Notes: a model not told the origin generated them from the letters alone. A DNA stretch of 12,233 bases from Microbacteriaceae bacterium (GCA_026785785.1 JAJAZI010000026.1:1-12233); one strand, 5' to 3'; positions 1-6,768 are shown, counted from the stretch's first letter. Program-made: numbers and translations.

Positions 1-264
1 GCGGCCCTCGGTCGTGATGTCGAGGCCGAAGGTGTCTGTCCACGGCGCGGCCGACTCCTGGGCGCGCTGCAGCGGACTCGAGAAGAGCGCGGTGACCGGG
101 CGGCCGACGAGGTGCTGAGCGGCGGAAGCGGCCATGGCGACGCCAAGCTCGGAAAGGTGAAAGCCGGGAATACGGCCATAGAGCACACCTTCAGGGTTGT
201 GCACCTCGCCATGGCGGACGAGGTGGATGAGAGAGGCTGCCACAGGATCTATTCTACGTTTCAT
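1..264 (-). CDS. Histidine phosphatase family protein (phosphoglycerate mutase-like), 5' part only
   Basis: The first 88 codons are present and the gene runs off the left edge. Residues 11-23 carry the family signature (LVRHGE, R17-H18-G19-E20, with N23), where H18 would be the phosphorylated catalytic histidine. The second typical block, FSSPLQRAQESA, follows at about 61-72. Members of this superfamily remove or move phosphate on small metabolites or proteins in the cytoplasm, and substrate cannot be read from this N-terminal part. The ATG at 264-262 is chosen because it lies a normal distance (16 residues) before the RHG motif; there is no clear ribosome binding site. The gene faces away from aspS across a long repeat-rich gap. 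Family assignment is firm; specificity (cofactor-dependent mutase, acid phosphatase, alpha-ribazole phosphatase-like) is open. Confidence 0.88.
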   Translation of the reverse strand, partial: MKRRIDPVAASLIHLVRHGEVHNPEGVLYGRIPGFHLSELGVAMAASAAQHLVGRPVTALFSSPLQRAQESAAPWTDTFGLDITTEGR

Positions 265-396
265 GTCACTGCCAGATTGCCGAGAGCGGCACCGCCGGGC
301 TCTCATCATTCAGCGGTGCAGCGGCGGAGCCGCGCCGTGGGCGGGGAGTCCGTGCGGTCGGCTTCCGTTTTCGGGTCAGGCTTTCTGGCCTGGTTG

Positions 397-496
397 GTGC
401 GCACAACTCCGGCGATGTGTCGCCGGGCGCCGAAGCAGTCCCGCATCTCCAGGGGCGGATGCCGCCGCATCCGGATTTCGCCGGAGTTGTGCACAC
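397..496. repeat. Long nested inverted repeat (palindromic element)
   Basis: Outer arms 397-415 and 478-496 are complementary at 18 of 19 positions; positions 401-415 and 478-492 are a perfect 15-bp match (GCACAACTCCGGCGA and its complement). Inside them, 456-473 is a perfect 7-bp stem (CGGATGC/GCATCCG) with a 4-nt loop. The whole could fold as one structured element of 100 nt. It does not sit next to a gene end, so a simple terminator is unlikely. A family of intergenic palindromic repeats, or a small non-autonomous element, are both possible. Confidence 0.6.
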
Positions 497-588
497 ATCC
501 GAGGACTCACCTGCGAAATTCAGCCCGTCCGGGAGCCTGACCACCTTCTATTCTCGTGTCAGGAGTTGGGGCGGTGGGCCGGATGCCC

Positions 589-634
589 GATGCCGGAGTC
601 CTCACTATTCAGGAGACTTCAGCCCTCCGGCATC
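589..634. repeat. Inverted repeat, 10-bp arms
   Basis: GATGCCGGAG at 589-598 is the exact complement of CTCCGGCATC at 625-634. The 26-nt space between them contains one copy of the dispersed TCCTGAATAGTGAGGA-like motif (minus strand). No T-run follows on either side, so this is not a standard terminator. Confidence 0.5.
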
Positions 635-777
635 CAGCCGATACGGCGACCGCACCAGATCGCCCGCCAAACCCGCATATCTCCGTCGGCGCCCGGATGC
701 CGCTGGCCCCGGCTCCTGAATGATGAAAGCCACGACGGCCGCAGGCTCCTGGATCATGAGAGAGAGCGGCTGGCAAC

Positions 778-783
778 TAAAGT
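778..783 (+). promoter_or_regulatory. -10 element of aspS (TAAAGT)
   Basis: TAAAGT fits the actinobacterial TANNNT -10 pattern and ends 8 nt before the GTG at 792, which predicts an mRNA with at most two or three untranslated bases. It would exclude the in-frame GTG at 786. No clear -35 is visible. Confidence 0.45.
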
Positions 784-791
784 AGGTGCTC

Positions 792-2120
<1,329 letters not shown>

Positions 2121-2154
2121 CAACTCGTGGCGGTGGCCGACGCGCGCCGGCTGG

Positions 2155-2160
2155 TACCGT
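2155..2160 (+). promoter_or_regulatory. Possible -10 element (TACCGT) of the downstream gene
   Basis: TACCGT fits TANNNT and ends 7 nt before the ATG at 2168, as in several other starts in this window. It suggests a separate leaderless transcript for the downstream gene in addition to any read-through from aspS. Confidence 0.35.
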
Positions 2161-2167
2161 GACCGTC

Positions 2168-2746
2168 ATGAACACCACTGCCGACCCCGCCCGCACCGCC
2201 GCCGTCCAGGCCGGCGAGGAACTCCATCGTCTCGTCCGACTGCACGTCGATCAGGTCGCGTCGGGCAATGATGGCGACGCAGTCGCCGAAGACACCGACC
2301 GTGCCCTCTGGGAGGCCGTGGCCGCGTACGGCGGCGCGCTCGACGACCTCTACGACGAGGACGCGGACAAGGACGAGGATGCGGACACGGACGAGCCCGA
2401 GGAGCTGACCTTCACGGTGCGCACCCGTTACGACTACACCGTGGTCGACGAGAAGGCGTTCCTCGCCGGCGGCCAGGGCGTCGCCGGCGCCGTCGGCGCG
2501 CTGCTCAAGCGTGCGGGAGGCAAGCCGGTCCCCGCCTTGGAGGTCGCGTCGCTCGAGACGGGCAGCGGGCTCATCACCGTGCATCTGAACGCCGAGCTCC
2601 TCACGGCCGAGGACTTCGCGGAAGCGGAGGAGCCGACCGACCTGCTGCTGGTCGACCGCGACGAGTCGCTGCAGTTCGTGCTCGACGAGCCGGTCTTCGG
2701 CTCGCGCGCCGAGGCCGAGGCGGCCGCGCGCCGCTCCGATGACTGA
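2168..2746 (+). CDS. Hypothetical acidic protein of 192 residues
   Basis: I do not recognise this protein. It has no signal peptide, membrane segment or Cys cluster, so it is probably soluble and cytoplasmic. Residues 13-60 look helical (AAVQAGEELHRLVRLHVDQV onward). Residues 59-79 form a highly acidic low-complexity stretch in which most residues are D or E. Residues 80-180 look like an alpha/beta region ending in LLLVDRDESLQFVLDEPVF. The C-terminus is alanine- and glutamate-rich. A GTG at 2159 in the same frame is an alternative start, but it overlaps a TACCGT -10-like hexamer, so the ATG at 2168 is preferred. It lies 47 bp after aspS and meets the Dabb gene tail to tail 20 bp later. Codon use and GC bias look like those of its neighbours, with no sign of recent transfer. 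Confidence 0.75.
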   Translation: MNTTADPARTAAVQAGEELHRLVRLHVDQVASGNDGDAVAEDTDRALWEAVAAYGGALDDLYDEDADKDEDADTDEPEELTFTVRTRYDYTVVDEKAFLAGGQGVAGAVGALLKRAGGKPVPALEVASLETGSGLITVHLNAELLTAEDFAEAEEPTDLLLVDRDESLQFVLDEPVFGSRAEAEAAARRSDD

Positions 2747-2766
2747 GGCCGGACGAGAGGCGAACC

Positions 2767-3066
2767 TCAGACCAGGAAGTCGACCGCCGCGCGCTGGGCG
2801 ACGAGGGGACGGATGATCCCGACGACCCGCTGGTGCTCCGGGTGGTCGATGTAGGTGCGCAGGGCCGCCTCGTCGTCGTAATCGGCGACGAGCACGAGGT
2901 CCCAGTTGGCGCCGAGCGAGACGACGTTCGATGCGACCGTGAGGCTGCGGATCTCCGGGATGAGCGGCACGAGCCCCTGGAGCGCCGCGGCGATCGTCGC
3001 TGAGTTCTCGAGCTTCGCCGGCATGTCCTCGGCGGCGAGCTTCCAGGTGATGATGTGCCTCAGCAT
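2767..3066 (-). CDS. Dabb-family (stress-responsive A/B barrel) protein
   Basis: A 99-residue protein opening MLRHIITWKL, the typical first strand of the Dabb dimeric alpha-beta barrel fold. Further blocks follow at about 49-75 (VASNVVSLGANWDLVLVADY, then D/E-rich DDEAALRTYIDHPEHQ), including the Y-x-x-HPxH-like segment common in the family. The HP pair helps shape the barrel pocket; most bacterial members have no proven substrate. The start ATG (3066-3064) overlaps the TGA of the upstream glutaredoxin-like gene as ATGCTGA, so the two are almost certainly translationally coupled in one transcript. Function beyond the fold is unknown. Confidence 0.85.
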   Translation of the reverse strand: MLRHIITWKLAAEDMPAKLENSATIAAALQGLVPLIPEIRSLTVASNVVSLGANWDLVLVADYDDEAALRTYIDHPEHQRVVGIIRPLVAQRAAVDFLV

Positions 3067-3332
3067 AGGTCTTCTTCCACTAGTGCGGCGCGGAGCCTGG
3101 CCGGCTCGATGCGCCAGATGTTGTGTACTCGTCCGTTGATGAGCAGTACGGGGATCTCTTCCGAGTACTTCTCGAGCAGGTCGGGGTCGTCGAGGATCGA
3201 CACCTCGTCGACGGTGACCGGCGCGCGCACCCGGTCGCCGAGTGCGGCGACGACCTCGGCGACGACCTCGCGGGCGTCGTCGCACAGGTGACACCCTGGC
3301 TTCGACAGCAGGGTGAGGACAATGGGTGGCAC
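3060..3332 (-). CDS. Glutaredoxin-like thiol-disulfide protein (DUF836 type)
   Basis: A 90-residue single-domain thioredoxin-fold protein. It shows the redox motif CHLC (C14-C17) after a first beta strand (IVLTLLSKPG), the cis-proline at P61 (SEEIPVLLING), and a C-terminal helix (EPARLRAALVEE). These are the features of the DUF836/glutaredoxin-like family, cytoplasmic proteins expected to reduce disulfides; the partner is unknown. The start is a GTG at 3332-3330. It is supported by a TAGGCT -10 hexamer (3344-3339 on this strand) ending exactly 6 nt upstream, so the mRNA is probably leaderless. The gene overlaps the Dabb gene by 7 bp and is divergent from the HAD phosphatase gene. From memory, a similar small glutaredoxin gene lies near serB1, proC and the bS22 gene in Mycobacterium tuberculosis. 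Confidence 0.88.
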   Translation of the reverse strand: MPPIVLTLLSKPGCHLCDDAREVVAEVVAALGDRVRAPVTVDEVSILDDPDLLEKYSEEIPVLLINGRVHNIWRIEPARLRAALVEEDLC

Positions 3333-3338
3333 AGTCTG

Positions 3339-3344
3339 AGCCTA
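3339..3344 (-). promoter_or_regulatory. -10 element of the glutaredoxin-like gene (TAGGCT), leaderless
   Basis: On the minus strand TAGGCT is followed by exactly 6 nt and then the GTG start at 3332. With a usual -10 to +1 distance the first transcribed base would be the start codon itself. No convincing -35 is visible. Confidence 0.55.
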
Positions 3345-3362
3345 GTTCGTGCGTCCTGTCCC

Positions 3363-3368
3363 TAGACT
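3363..3368 (+). promoter_or_regulatory. -10 element of the HAD phosphatase gene (TAGACT)
   Basis: TAGACT ends 8 nt before the ATG at 3377, predicting a leaderless or nearly leaderless mRNA. It lies about 20 bp from the opposing -10 of the glutaredoxin-like gene, so the two promoters are back to back. Confidence 0.5.
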
Positions 3369-3376
3369 TGACGGCA

Positions 3377-4168
3377 ATGTCCGACGCCGAACCCGCTCCC
3401 GCTCCCGCCGAAGGCGCCGCGAGCGCCACCCCCATCCTCGCCTTCTTCGACGTCGACAACACGCTCCTGCGTGGCGCGAGCATCTACCACCTCGGGCGTG
3501 GGGCGAGGCGACGCGGGATGCTGCGGTTGCGCGACCTCGTGCGGTTCGGCTGGCACCAGGCCAGGTTCGTCGCCGTCGGCGAGAACGGGCGGCATCTGGT
3601 CGGCGTGCGGGAGCGGGCACTGCAGCTCATCAACGGGCGATCGGAGCGGGAGCTCGAGGAGATCGCCGAGGAGGTCTACGACGACTTCATCGCGCGCCGG
3701 CTTTGGCCGGAGACGGTGGAGTTGACGCGTGTGCACTTGCGCAAGGGCCATGAGGTGTGGCTCATCACCGCCACCCCGCTCGTCGTCGCGCGGGTCATCG
3801 CGGCAAGGCTCGGGCTGACAGGCGCCCTCGGCACCCGCCTGGAGAGTGTCGACGGCCTCTACACGGGCGCTCTAGCCGGGCCGATGCTGCACGGCGAGCA
3901 CAAGGTCTCAGCGGCCAGGACGCTCGCCGCCTTCCTCCACTCGAATCTCGCCGACTGCTGGGCGTACTCGGACTCCGGCAACGACATCCCGCTGCTCGAG
4001 CTCGTCGGCAACCGGGTTGTCGTGAACCCGGATGCCCTGCTCGCCCGCCACGCGCGTCGGCTCGGCTGGTCGACGCTCAGGCTTCGACCTTCCAGCATCC
4101 GCCGGGCACAGCGCCGCGTTCGCCGGGGGGCGAGGCTGGCGCGCGGCAGCAAAAAACGCCAAACCTGA
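3377..4168 (+). CDS. HAD-IB family phosphatase, SerB-like
   Basis: A 263-residue haloacid dehalogenase-superfamily hydrolase. Motif I is FFDVDNTLL (nucleophile D25, acid D27, T29). Motif II is LITATP (about 129-134). The motif III lysine is K176 in GEHKVSAA. Motif IV is YSDSGNDIPLLE (D199, D203). A helical C1 cap lies between motifs I and II, with the LxTRLE/VDGLYTG beta hairpin after motif II, as in the HAD-IB (SerB/CicA-like) subfamily. It would dephosphorylate a small metabolite; phosphoserine is possible but unproven, since many actinobacterial SerB1-like proteins lack known substrates. The first 18 residues are Ala/Pro-rich and poorly conserved. The last 40 residues are unusually arginine-rich (RRAQRRVRRGARLARGSKKRQT), which may mediate contact with membrane or RNA. 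The ATG at 3377 is placed by a TAGACT -10 element 8 nt upstream. Confidence 0.9.
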   Translation: MSDAEPAPAPAEGAASATPILAFFDVDNTLLRGASIYHLGRGARRRGMLRLRDLVRFGWHQARFVAVGENGRHLVGVRERALQLINGRSERELEEIAEEVYDDFIARRLWPETVELTRVHLRKGHEVWLITATPLVVARVIAARLGLTGALGTRLESVDGLYTGALAGPMLHGEHKVSAARTLAAFLHSNLADCWAYSDSGNDIPLLELVGNRVVVNPDALLARHARRLGWSTLRLRPSSIRRAQRRVRRGARLARGSKKRQT

Positions 4169-4188
4169 CGGTCCGGCGTCCTTTGGCG
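4151..4188 (-). terminator. Rho-independent terminator of the bS22 gene
   Basis: On the minus strand CGCCAAA (4188-4182) pairs perfectly with TTTGGCG (4163-4157), with an inner GACG/CGTC stem. A run of six T residues (4156-4151) follows directly. It begins 25 nt after the bS22 stop codon. It overlaps the 3' end of the HAD gene on the other strand: the T-run is the A-run encoding KK in SKKRQT. Confidence 0.85.
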
Positions 4189-4202
4189 GCGAGGTGCTCG
4201 CC
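4188..4202. terminator. Short hairpin between convergent HAD and bS22 genes
   Basis: GGCGAG (4188-4193) and CTCGCC (4197-4202) form a perfect 6-bp stem with a 3-nt loop. There is no T-run on the plus strand. It may help end the HAD transcript together with the larger stem at 4157-4188. Confidence 0.35.
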
Positions 4203-4212
4203 CGTTCGCCTG

Positions 4213-4311
4213 CTACTTCTTGTTGCGGCGCTGGTGGCGCGTCTTTCGAAGCAGCTTGCGGTGCTTCTTCTTCGCCATGCGCTTGCGACGCTTCTTGATT
4301 ACGGAGCCCAT
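4213..4311 (-). CDS. 30S ribosomal protein bS22 (AURKAIP1/COX24-domain mini-protein)
   Basis: A 32-residue, extremely basic protein beginning [17 protein letters not shown] and ending RHQRRNKK. I recognise it as the near-invariant actinobacterial small-subunit protein seen in mycobacterial ribosome structures near the decoding centre and the inter-subunit bridge, related to the AURKAIP1/COX24 domain. About half of its residues are K or R. The ATG at 4311-4309 has a GAGG Shine-Dalgarno (4320-4317) with a 5-nt T spacer, unlike the leaderless starts of many neighbours. It lies 104 bp after the excisionase-like gene and is followed by a strong terminator. The spacer between the two genes holds three hairpins, so its expression is probably controlled at RNA level (inference). 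Confidence 0.95.
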   Translation of the reverse strand: MGSVIKKRRKRMAKKKHRKLLRKTRHQRRNKK

Positions 4312-4325
4312 AAAAACCTCACTGA

Positions 4326-4356
4326 TTCTGGAACGGATTACCGGGTCCGTTCAGAA
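4326..4356 (-). promoter_or_regulatory. Hairpin in the bS22 5' leader, 5 nt before the Shine-Dalgarno
   Basis: On the minus strand TTCTGAACGGA (4356-4346) pairs with TCCGTTCCAGAA (4337-4326): 11 base pairs with one bulged base and an 8-nt loop. The stem ends 5 nt upstream of the GAGG ribosome binding site. Its placement suits a translational operator, for example autoregulation by bS22; that role is inferred. Confidence 0.5.
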
Positions 4357-4362
4357 CCGCGG

Positions 4363-4379
4363 AAAAATTGCCTCGGGGC
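4363..4379 (-). terminator. Weak terminator or attenuator between HTH and bS22 genes
   Basis: On the minus strand TGCC-CCGA-GGCA (4379-4368) is followed by ATTTTT. The stem is only 4 bp, so any termination would be partial. It could set the ratio of the HTH and bS22 transcripts. Confidence 0.3.
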
Positions 4380-4393
4380 AGTCTACTCCTTTT

Positions 4394-4415
4394 GCCGGGA
4401 GCAGTCGTTCCCGGC
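4394..4415 (-). terminator. Hairpin directly after the HTH stop codon
   Basis: GCCGGGA (4394-4400) and TCCCGGC (4409-4415) form a perfect 7-bp stem with an 8-nt loop, abutting the HTH gene's TGA (4418-4416). No T-run follows on the minus strand. It may be a tail-less terminator or an mRNA-stabilising 3' hairpin. Confidence 0.4.
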
Positions 4416-4610
4416 TCAGCCGACGTCGGAGATGTGGTTGTCGACAGCGGTCTGGACGGCGGATTCGGGCACCCGGAAGGAGCGTCCGAATCGGATAGCG
4501 GGAAGTTCGCCCGAGTGCACGAGACGGTAGACGGTCATCTTCGACACGCGCATCATCTCGGCGACCTCGGCCACCGTGAGGAATCGCACCCCGGAAAGAT
4601 CGCCGGCCAT
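4416..4610 (-). CDS. Excisionase/BldC-like helix-turn-helix DNA-binding protein
   Basis: A 64-residue protein consisting of one winged-helix domain of the MerR/excisionase type. FLTVAEVAEMMRVSKMTVYRLV covers the helix-turn-helix (about 10-31), then SGELPAIRFGRSFRVPESAV forms the wing. Despite the family name, such proteins in actinobacteria are usually chromosomal transcription factors, and no integrase or phage gene is near. The ATG at 4610-4608 is chosen because GGAG lies 6 nt upstream; an in-frame GTG at 4622 is the alternative. From memory, M. tuberculosis has the same pair (an HTH gene next to the bS22 gene, close to proC), so the pairing is probably ancient. Targets are unknown; the bS22 gene behind it is in the same direction and may be co-transcribed. 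Confidence 0.9.
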   Translation of the reverse strand: MAGDLSGVRFLTVAEVAEMMRVSKMTVYRLVHSGELPAIRFGRSFRVPESAVQTAVDNHISDVG

Positions 4611-4649
4611 TTTCTGCTCCACGTCCGTGCTTGGTACTGCTCGAGTGCA

Positions 4650-4665
4650 CTGTGACAGCTGTGAC
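4650..4665. promoter_or_regulatory. Possible operator in the HTH gene leader
   Basis: TGTGAC occurs twice in a row, 3 bp apart (TGTGACAGCTGTGAC), centred on the 8-bp palindrome ACAGCTGT. It lies downstream of the predicted transcription start, where a bound protein would block elongation. The binder is unknown; the HTH protein itself is one candidate. Confidence 0.3.
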
Positions 4666-4682
4666 TGGAGTGCTGAAACGTA

Positions 4683-4712
4683 ACGCTAGGGGCTTGAGTG
4701 GCCGCCGCGCAA
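4683..4712 (-). promoter_or_regulatory. Candidate promoter of the excisionase-like gene
   Basis: On the minus strand TTGCGC (4712-4707) and TAGCGT (4688-4683) are separated by 18 bp, a reasonable -35/-10 pair. The predicted start near 4676 gives a leader of about 65 nt before the ATG at 4610. Confidence 0.4.
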
Positions 4713-4732
4713 TAGCCCGGCGGGAGCGGAAC

Positions 4733-5254
4733 CTACTTGCCGAGCGCCTTCCGGAGCGGCTCGAGAACCCGCTGGTGCAGGCCGGCGGTCGCGCCCTCGA
4801 GCACGGAACGCGCCTGGTGGGACGCGCCGGCGGCCGCCCGCCCGATCGACGCACCTGCCACGCCACCGCTCGGCAGCGACTGTGCGACCCGCCGGAGCGG
4901 TCCGGGAACGCCCCCGCCCGACCACGCGGCGAACACCGCGATGCCCCCGTCATTCGCCTCCACCTCGAAGTGCGACGCGAGGAATGGAACCAGCCAGTCC
5001 TCGACGGCCTCGAGCGGTGCCGGGTCGAGGCTGTAGTAGCGGTGCTGGCCGCCCTCCCGTACCCGAACGAGGTGGCTGTCGCGCAGCACCTTGAGATGCT
5101 TCGACACGGTCGGCTGGCTGATCGCGAGCAACTCGACCATCTCCCCGACGCTCAGCTCCCCCACGTCGCCGTCGGAGGCCACGTACTTGTCGAGGAGCAC
5201 TTGAAGGAGGTCGCGCCGTGTCGCGTCGGCGAGAACGTCAAAGATGTCGGCCAT
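4733..5254 (-). CDS. ArsR-type transcriptional regulator with extended C-terminus
   Basis: A 173-residue protein. Residues 1-95 form an ArsR-like winged helix: MADIFDVLADATRRDLLQVL, then the recognition region LLAISQPTVSKHLKVLRDSHLV (42-63) and wing EGGQHRYYSLDP (68-78). The metal-binding ELCVCDL-type motif of ArsR/SmtB repressors is replaced by GELSVGEMVELL, with no cysteine anywhere, so it is not a classical metal sensor. The tail (about 100-173) is Gly/Ala-rich with a possible amphipathic helix at the end, longer than the usual 100-120 residues. A TAGCCT -10 (5266-5261) ends 6 nt before the ATG, so the mRNA is probably leaderless. It is divergent from ktrBA with 86 bp between start codons, which makes it a candidate regulator of potassium uptake and of itself (inference). 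Confidence 0.88.
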   Translation of the reverse strand: MADIFDVLADATRRDLLQVLLDKYVASDGDVGELSVGEMVELLAISQPTVSKHLKVLRDSHLVRVREGGQHRYYSLDPAPLEAVEDWLVPFLASHFEVEANDGGIAVFAAWSGGGVPGPLRRVAQSLPSGGVAGASIGRAAAGASHQARSVLEGATAGLHQRVLEPLRKALGK

Positions 5255-5270
5255 CCGCTCAGGCTAGCGG
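5255..5270 (-). promoter_or_regulatory. -10 element and overlapping inverted repeat of the ArsR-type gene
   Basis: TAGCCT (5266-5261, minus strand) ends exactly 6 nt before the ATG at 5254. The inverted repeat CCGCT (5255-5259) / AGCGG (5266-5270) brackets it. ArsR-family proteins often bind such dyads over their own promoters, so this is a candidate autoregulatory operator. Confidence 0.4.
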
Positions 5271-5285
5271 CCCGCGCGCGAGGAG

Positions 5286-5335
5286 TACCATGGCGAAGTC
5301 GTTCACGCATGTCGAGCCACCAGTCTGCCGAGGGG
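5286..5335 (+). promoter_or_regulatory. ktrB promoter -10 (TACCAT) and Shine-Dalgarno (AGGGG)
   Basis: TACCAT (5286-5291) fits TANNNT and would give a leader of about 43 nt. AGGGG (5331-5335) lies 5 nt before the ATG at 5341, which decides the start. The -35 is not recognisable. Confidence 0.4.
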
Positions 5336-5340
5336 AAATG

Positions 5341-6768
5341 ATGGCCACCAAGCCGGTGTCACGCAAGACCCTGCTGGGCCGGGCCCGCGATTTCATCGAC
5401 GACTTCGCCGCGGCCACACCCGCACGATTCGCGATCATCATCTTCGCGGGCCTCGTCGCCGCTGTCACCGTTCTGCTCGGCCTGCCGATCTCCAATCGCA
5501 CCTCCGACTTCACCCCCTTCGTCGACGCGTTCTTCACCGCCGTCTCTGTCATCTGCGTCACGGGCCTCTCGACCGTCGACATGGCGACCTATTGGTCGCC
5601 ATTCGGTCATGCGGTCATCTTCATCGGGGTGCAGATCGGCGCGGTCGGCGTGCTCACGCTCGCGTCGATCCTCGGCCTCGTGATCGCCCGCCGGCTCGGC
5701 CTGCAGGCGAGACTCATGGCCGTCGGCGACAGCAACCCGCTCCGCATCGGCCGGGGAGCCGCGGTCGCGGAGGGCCAAGCCGTCCGGCTGGGCGAGATCG
5801 GCGGCCTGCTCGTCACCGTCGCCGTGAGCATGATCGTCATCGAGCTCATCATCGCGCTGCTGTTCTTCCCGCGCGTGCTATCCGAGAGCGGCGACCTCCT
5901 CGAGGCCGTCTGGGTCTCGTCCTACTTCTCCGTCATGTCATTCACCAACACGGGCTTCGTGCTCTCCCCCGGCGGGCTGGATCCATTCGCGACCGACCCG
6001 TGGTTCCTCAGCGTCATGATGCTCTCGGTCTTCCTCGGCGCGATCGGATTCCCCGTGATCTACGCGGTCAGCCGCAACTTCCGCAAGCCGAAGCGCTGGT
6101 CGCTGCACGTGAAGCTCACGCTCGTGACCACCCTGATCCTCTTCGTGCTCGGCGCGTTCGCCTTCCTGGGCCTCGAGTACTCGAACCCTGCGACGTTCGG
6201 CTCGATGGACGCCGGGCAGACCGCCCTCCAGTCGGCGTTCCTCTCGATGATGACGAGGTCGGGCGGGTTCTCCACGATCGACATCGCCGATCTCAACGGC
6301 GCGAGCCTGCTCGTCGCCGACATGCTCATGTTCGTGGGCGGGGGCTCGGCCTCGACCGCTGGCGGCATCAAGGTCACGACACTCGCGATCCTCTTCCTCG
6401 CGGCCTTCGCCGAGGCGCGCGGCAGCGAGTCGATGGAGGCTTTCGACCGCCGCATCCCGTCCGACGTGCTGCGCATCGCCGTGAGCATCGTGCTCTGGGG
6501 GGCGACGACCGTCGCCACCGCGACAATCATCATCCAGCAGATCACCGATGCCCCCCTCGATCTGGTGCTGTTCGACGTGATCTCGGCGTTCGCGACCTGC
6601 GGGCTGACGACCGGCCTCACCGAGGACGCCCCCGATGCCGCCCAGTATGTGCTCGCCGCCACCATGTTCATGGGGCGCGTTGGTACAGTGACTCTCGCCG
6701 CGGCGCTTGCCGCGAGCACTCGCCGGCAGCTGTTCCGGCGCGCAGAAGAAAGGCCGATCGTTGGTTGA
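5341..6768 (+). CDS. ktrB: TrkH/KtrB-family potassium uptake channel subunit
   Basis: A 475-residue polytopic inner-membrane protein that forms the K+ (and possibly Na+-coupled) translocation pore. The four pore loops of the superfamily are visible, each with its filter glycine: ICVTGLSTVD (71-80), NTGFVLS (203-209), RSGGFSTID (306-314) and FATCGLTTGL (417-426). FVGGGSASTAGGIKVTT (331-347) matches the glycine-rich intramembrane gating loop of the third repeat. Its length fits KtrB (about 440-475), as does the adjacent ktrA. The N-terminal 30 residues are cytoplasmic and basic. Start: the ATG at 5341 has AGGGG 5 nt upstream; ATG at 5338 and 5290 are in frame but less well placed. The stop overlaps the ktrA start by 8 bp, so the two are translationally coupled. 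It is divergent from an ArsR-type regulator. Confidence 0.95.
   Translation: MATKPVSRKTLLGRARDFIDDFAAATPARFAIIIFAGLVAAVTVLLGLPISNRTSDFTPFVDAFFTAVSVICVTGLSTVDMATYWSPFGHAVIFIGVQIGAVGVLTLASILGLVIARRLGLQARLMAVGDSNPLRIGRGAAVAEGQAVRLGEIGGLLVTVAVSMIVIELIIALLFFPRVLSESGDLLEAVWVSSYFSVMSFTNTGFVLSPGGLDPFATDPWFLSVMMLSVFLGAIGFPVIYAVSRNFRKPKRWSLHVKLTLVTTLILFVLGAFAFLGLEYSNPATFGSMDAGQTALQSAFLSMMTRSGGFSTIDIADLNGASLLVADMLMFVGGGSASTAGGIKVTTLAILFLAAFAEARGSESMEAFDRRIPSDVLRIAVSIVLWGATTVATATIIIQQITDAPLDLVLFDVISAFATCGLTTGLTEDAPDAAQYVLAATMFMGRVGTVTLAAALAASTRRQLFRRAEERPIVG

Larger units (their letters stand above)
299..764. repeat. Dispersed short motif, about five degenerate copies
   Basis: A motif close to CTCCTGAATGATGAGAG recurs. 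Minus-strand copies lie at about 299-313 (GCTGAATGATGAGAG), 552-570 (CTCCTGACACGAGAATAG, the most degenerate) and 597-614 (CTCCTGAATAGTGAGGA). Plus-strand copies lie at about 713-728 (CTCCTGAATGATGAAAG) and 747-762 (CTCCTGGATCATGAGAG). The copies share CTGAAT/GATGAG-like cores and sit only in this gap in the window. They could be protein-binding sites or remnants of a repeat family. Confidence 0.45.
265..777. other. Repeat-rich intergenic region, no gene seen
   Basis: About 510 bp between the divergent phosphatase and aspS genes. No open frame here has recognisable protein content. What stands out are inverted repeats (397-415 with 478-496; 456-473; 589-598 with 625-634) and several degenerate copies of a motif like CTCCTGAATGATGAGAG on both strands. 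It probably holds the promoter of the phosphatase gene, but I see no convincing -10/-35 pair for it. Confidence 0.6.

Noticed and set aside
485..495. TTGTGCACA, one mismatch from an actinobacterial DnaA box
   Set aside because: Only this and one weaker copy in the inverted repeat; no cluster, no AT-rich unwinding region and no dnaA/dnaN nearby, so not an origin.
4416..4610. Excisionase-like gene as a sign of a prophage or integrated element
   Set aside because: No integrase, att repeats or phage genes are present, and the protein pairs with a conserved ribosomal gene; this HTH family is commonly chromosomal in actinobacteria.
5290..5340. Earlier ATG (5290) as the ktrB start
   Set aside because: It overlaps the TACCAT -10-like hexamer and adds residues not typical of KtrB; the ATG at 5341 has AGGGG at ideal spacing. 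Not fully excluded, since AGGAG lies 4 nt before 5290.
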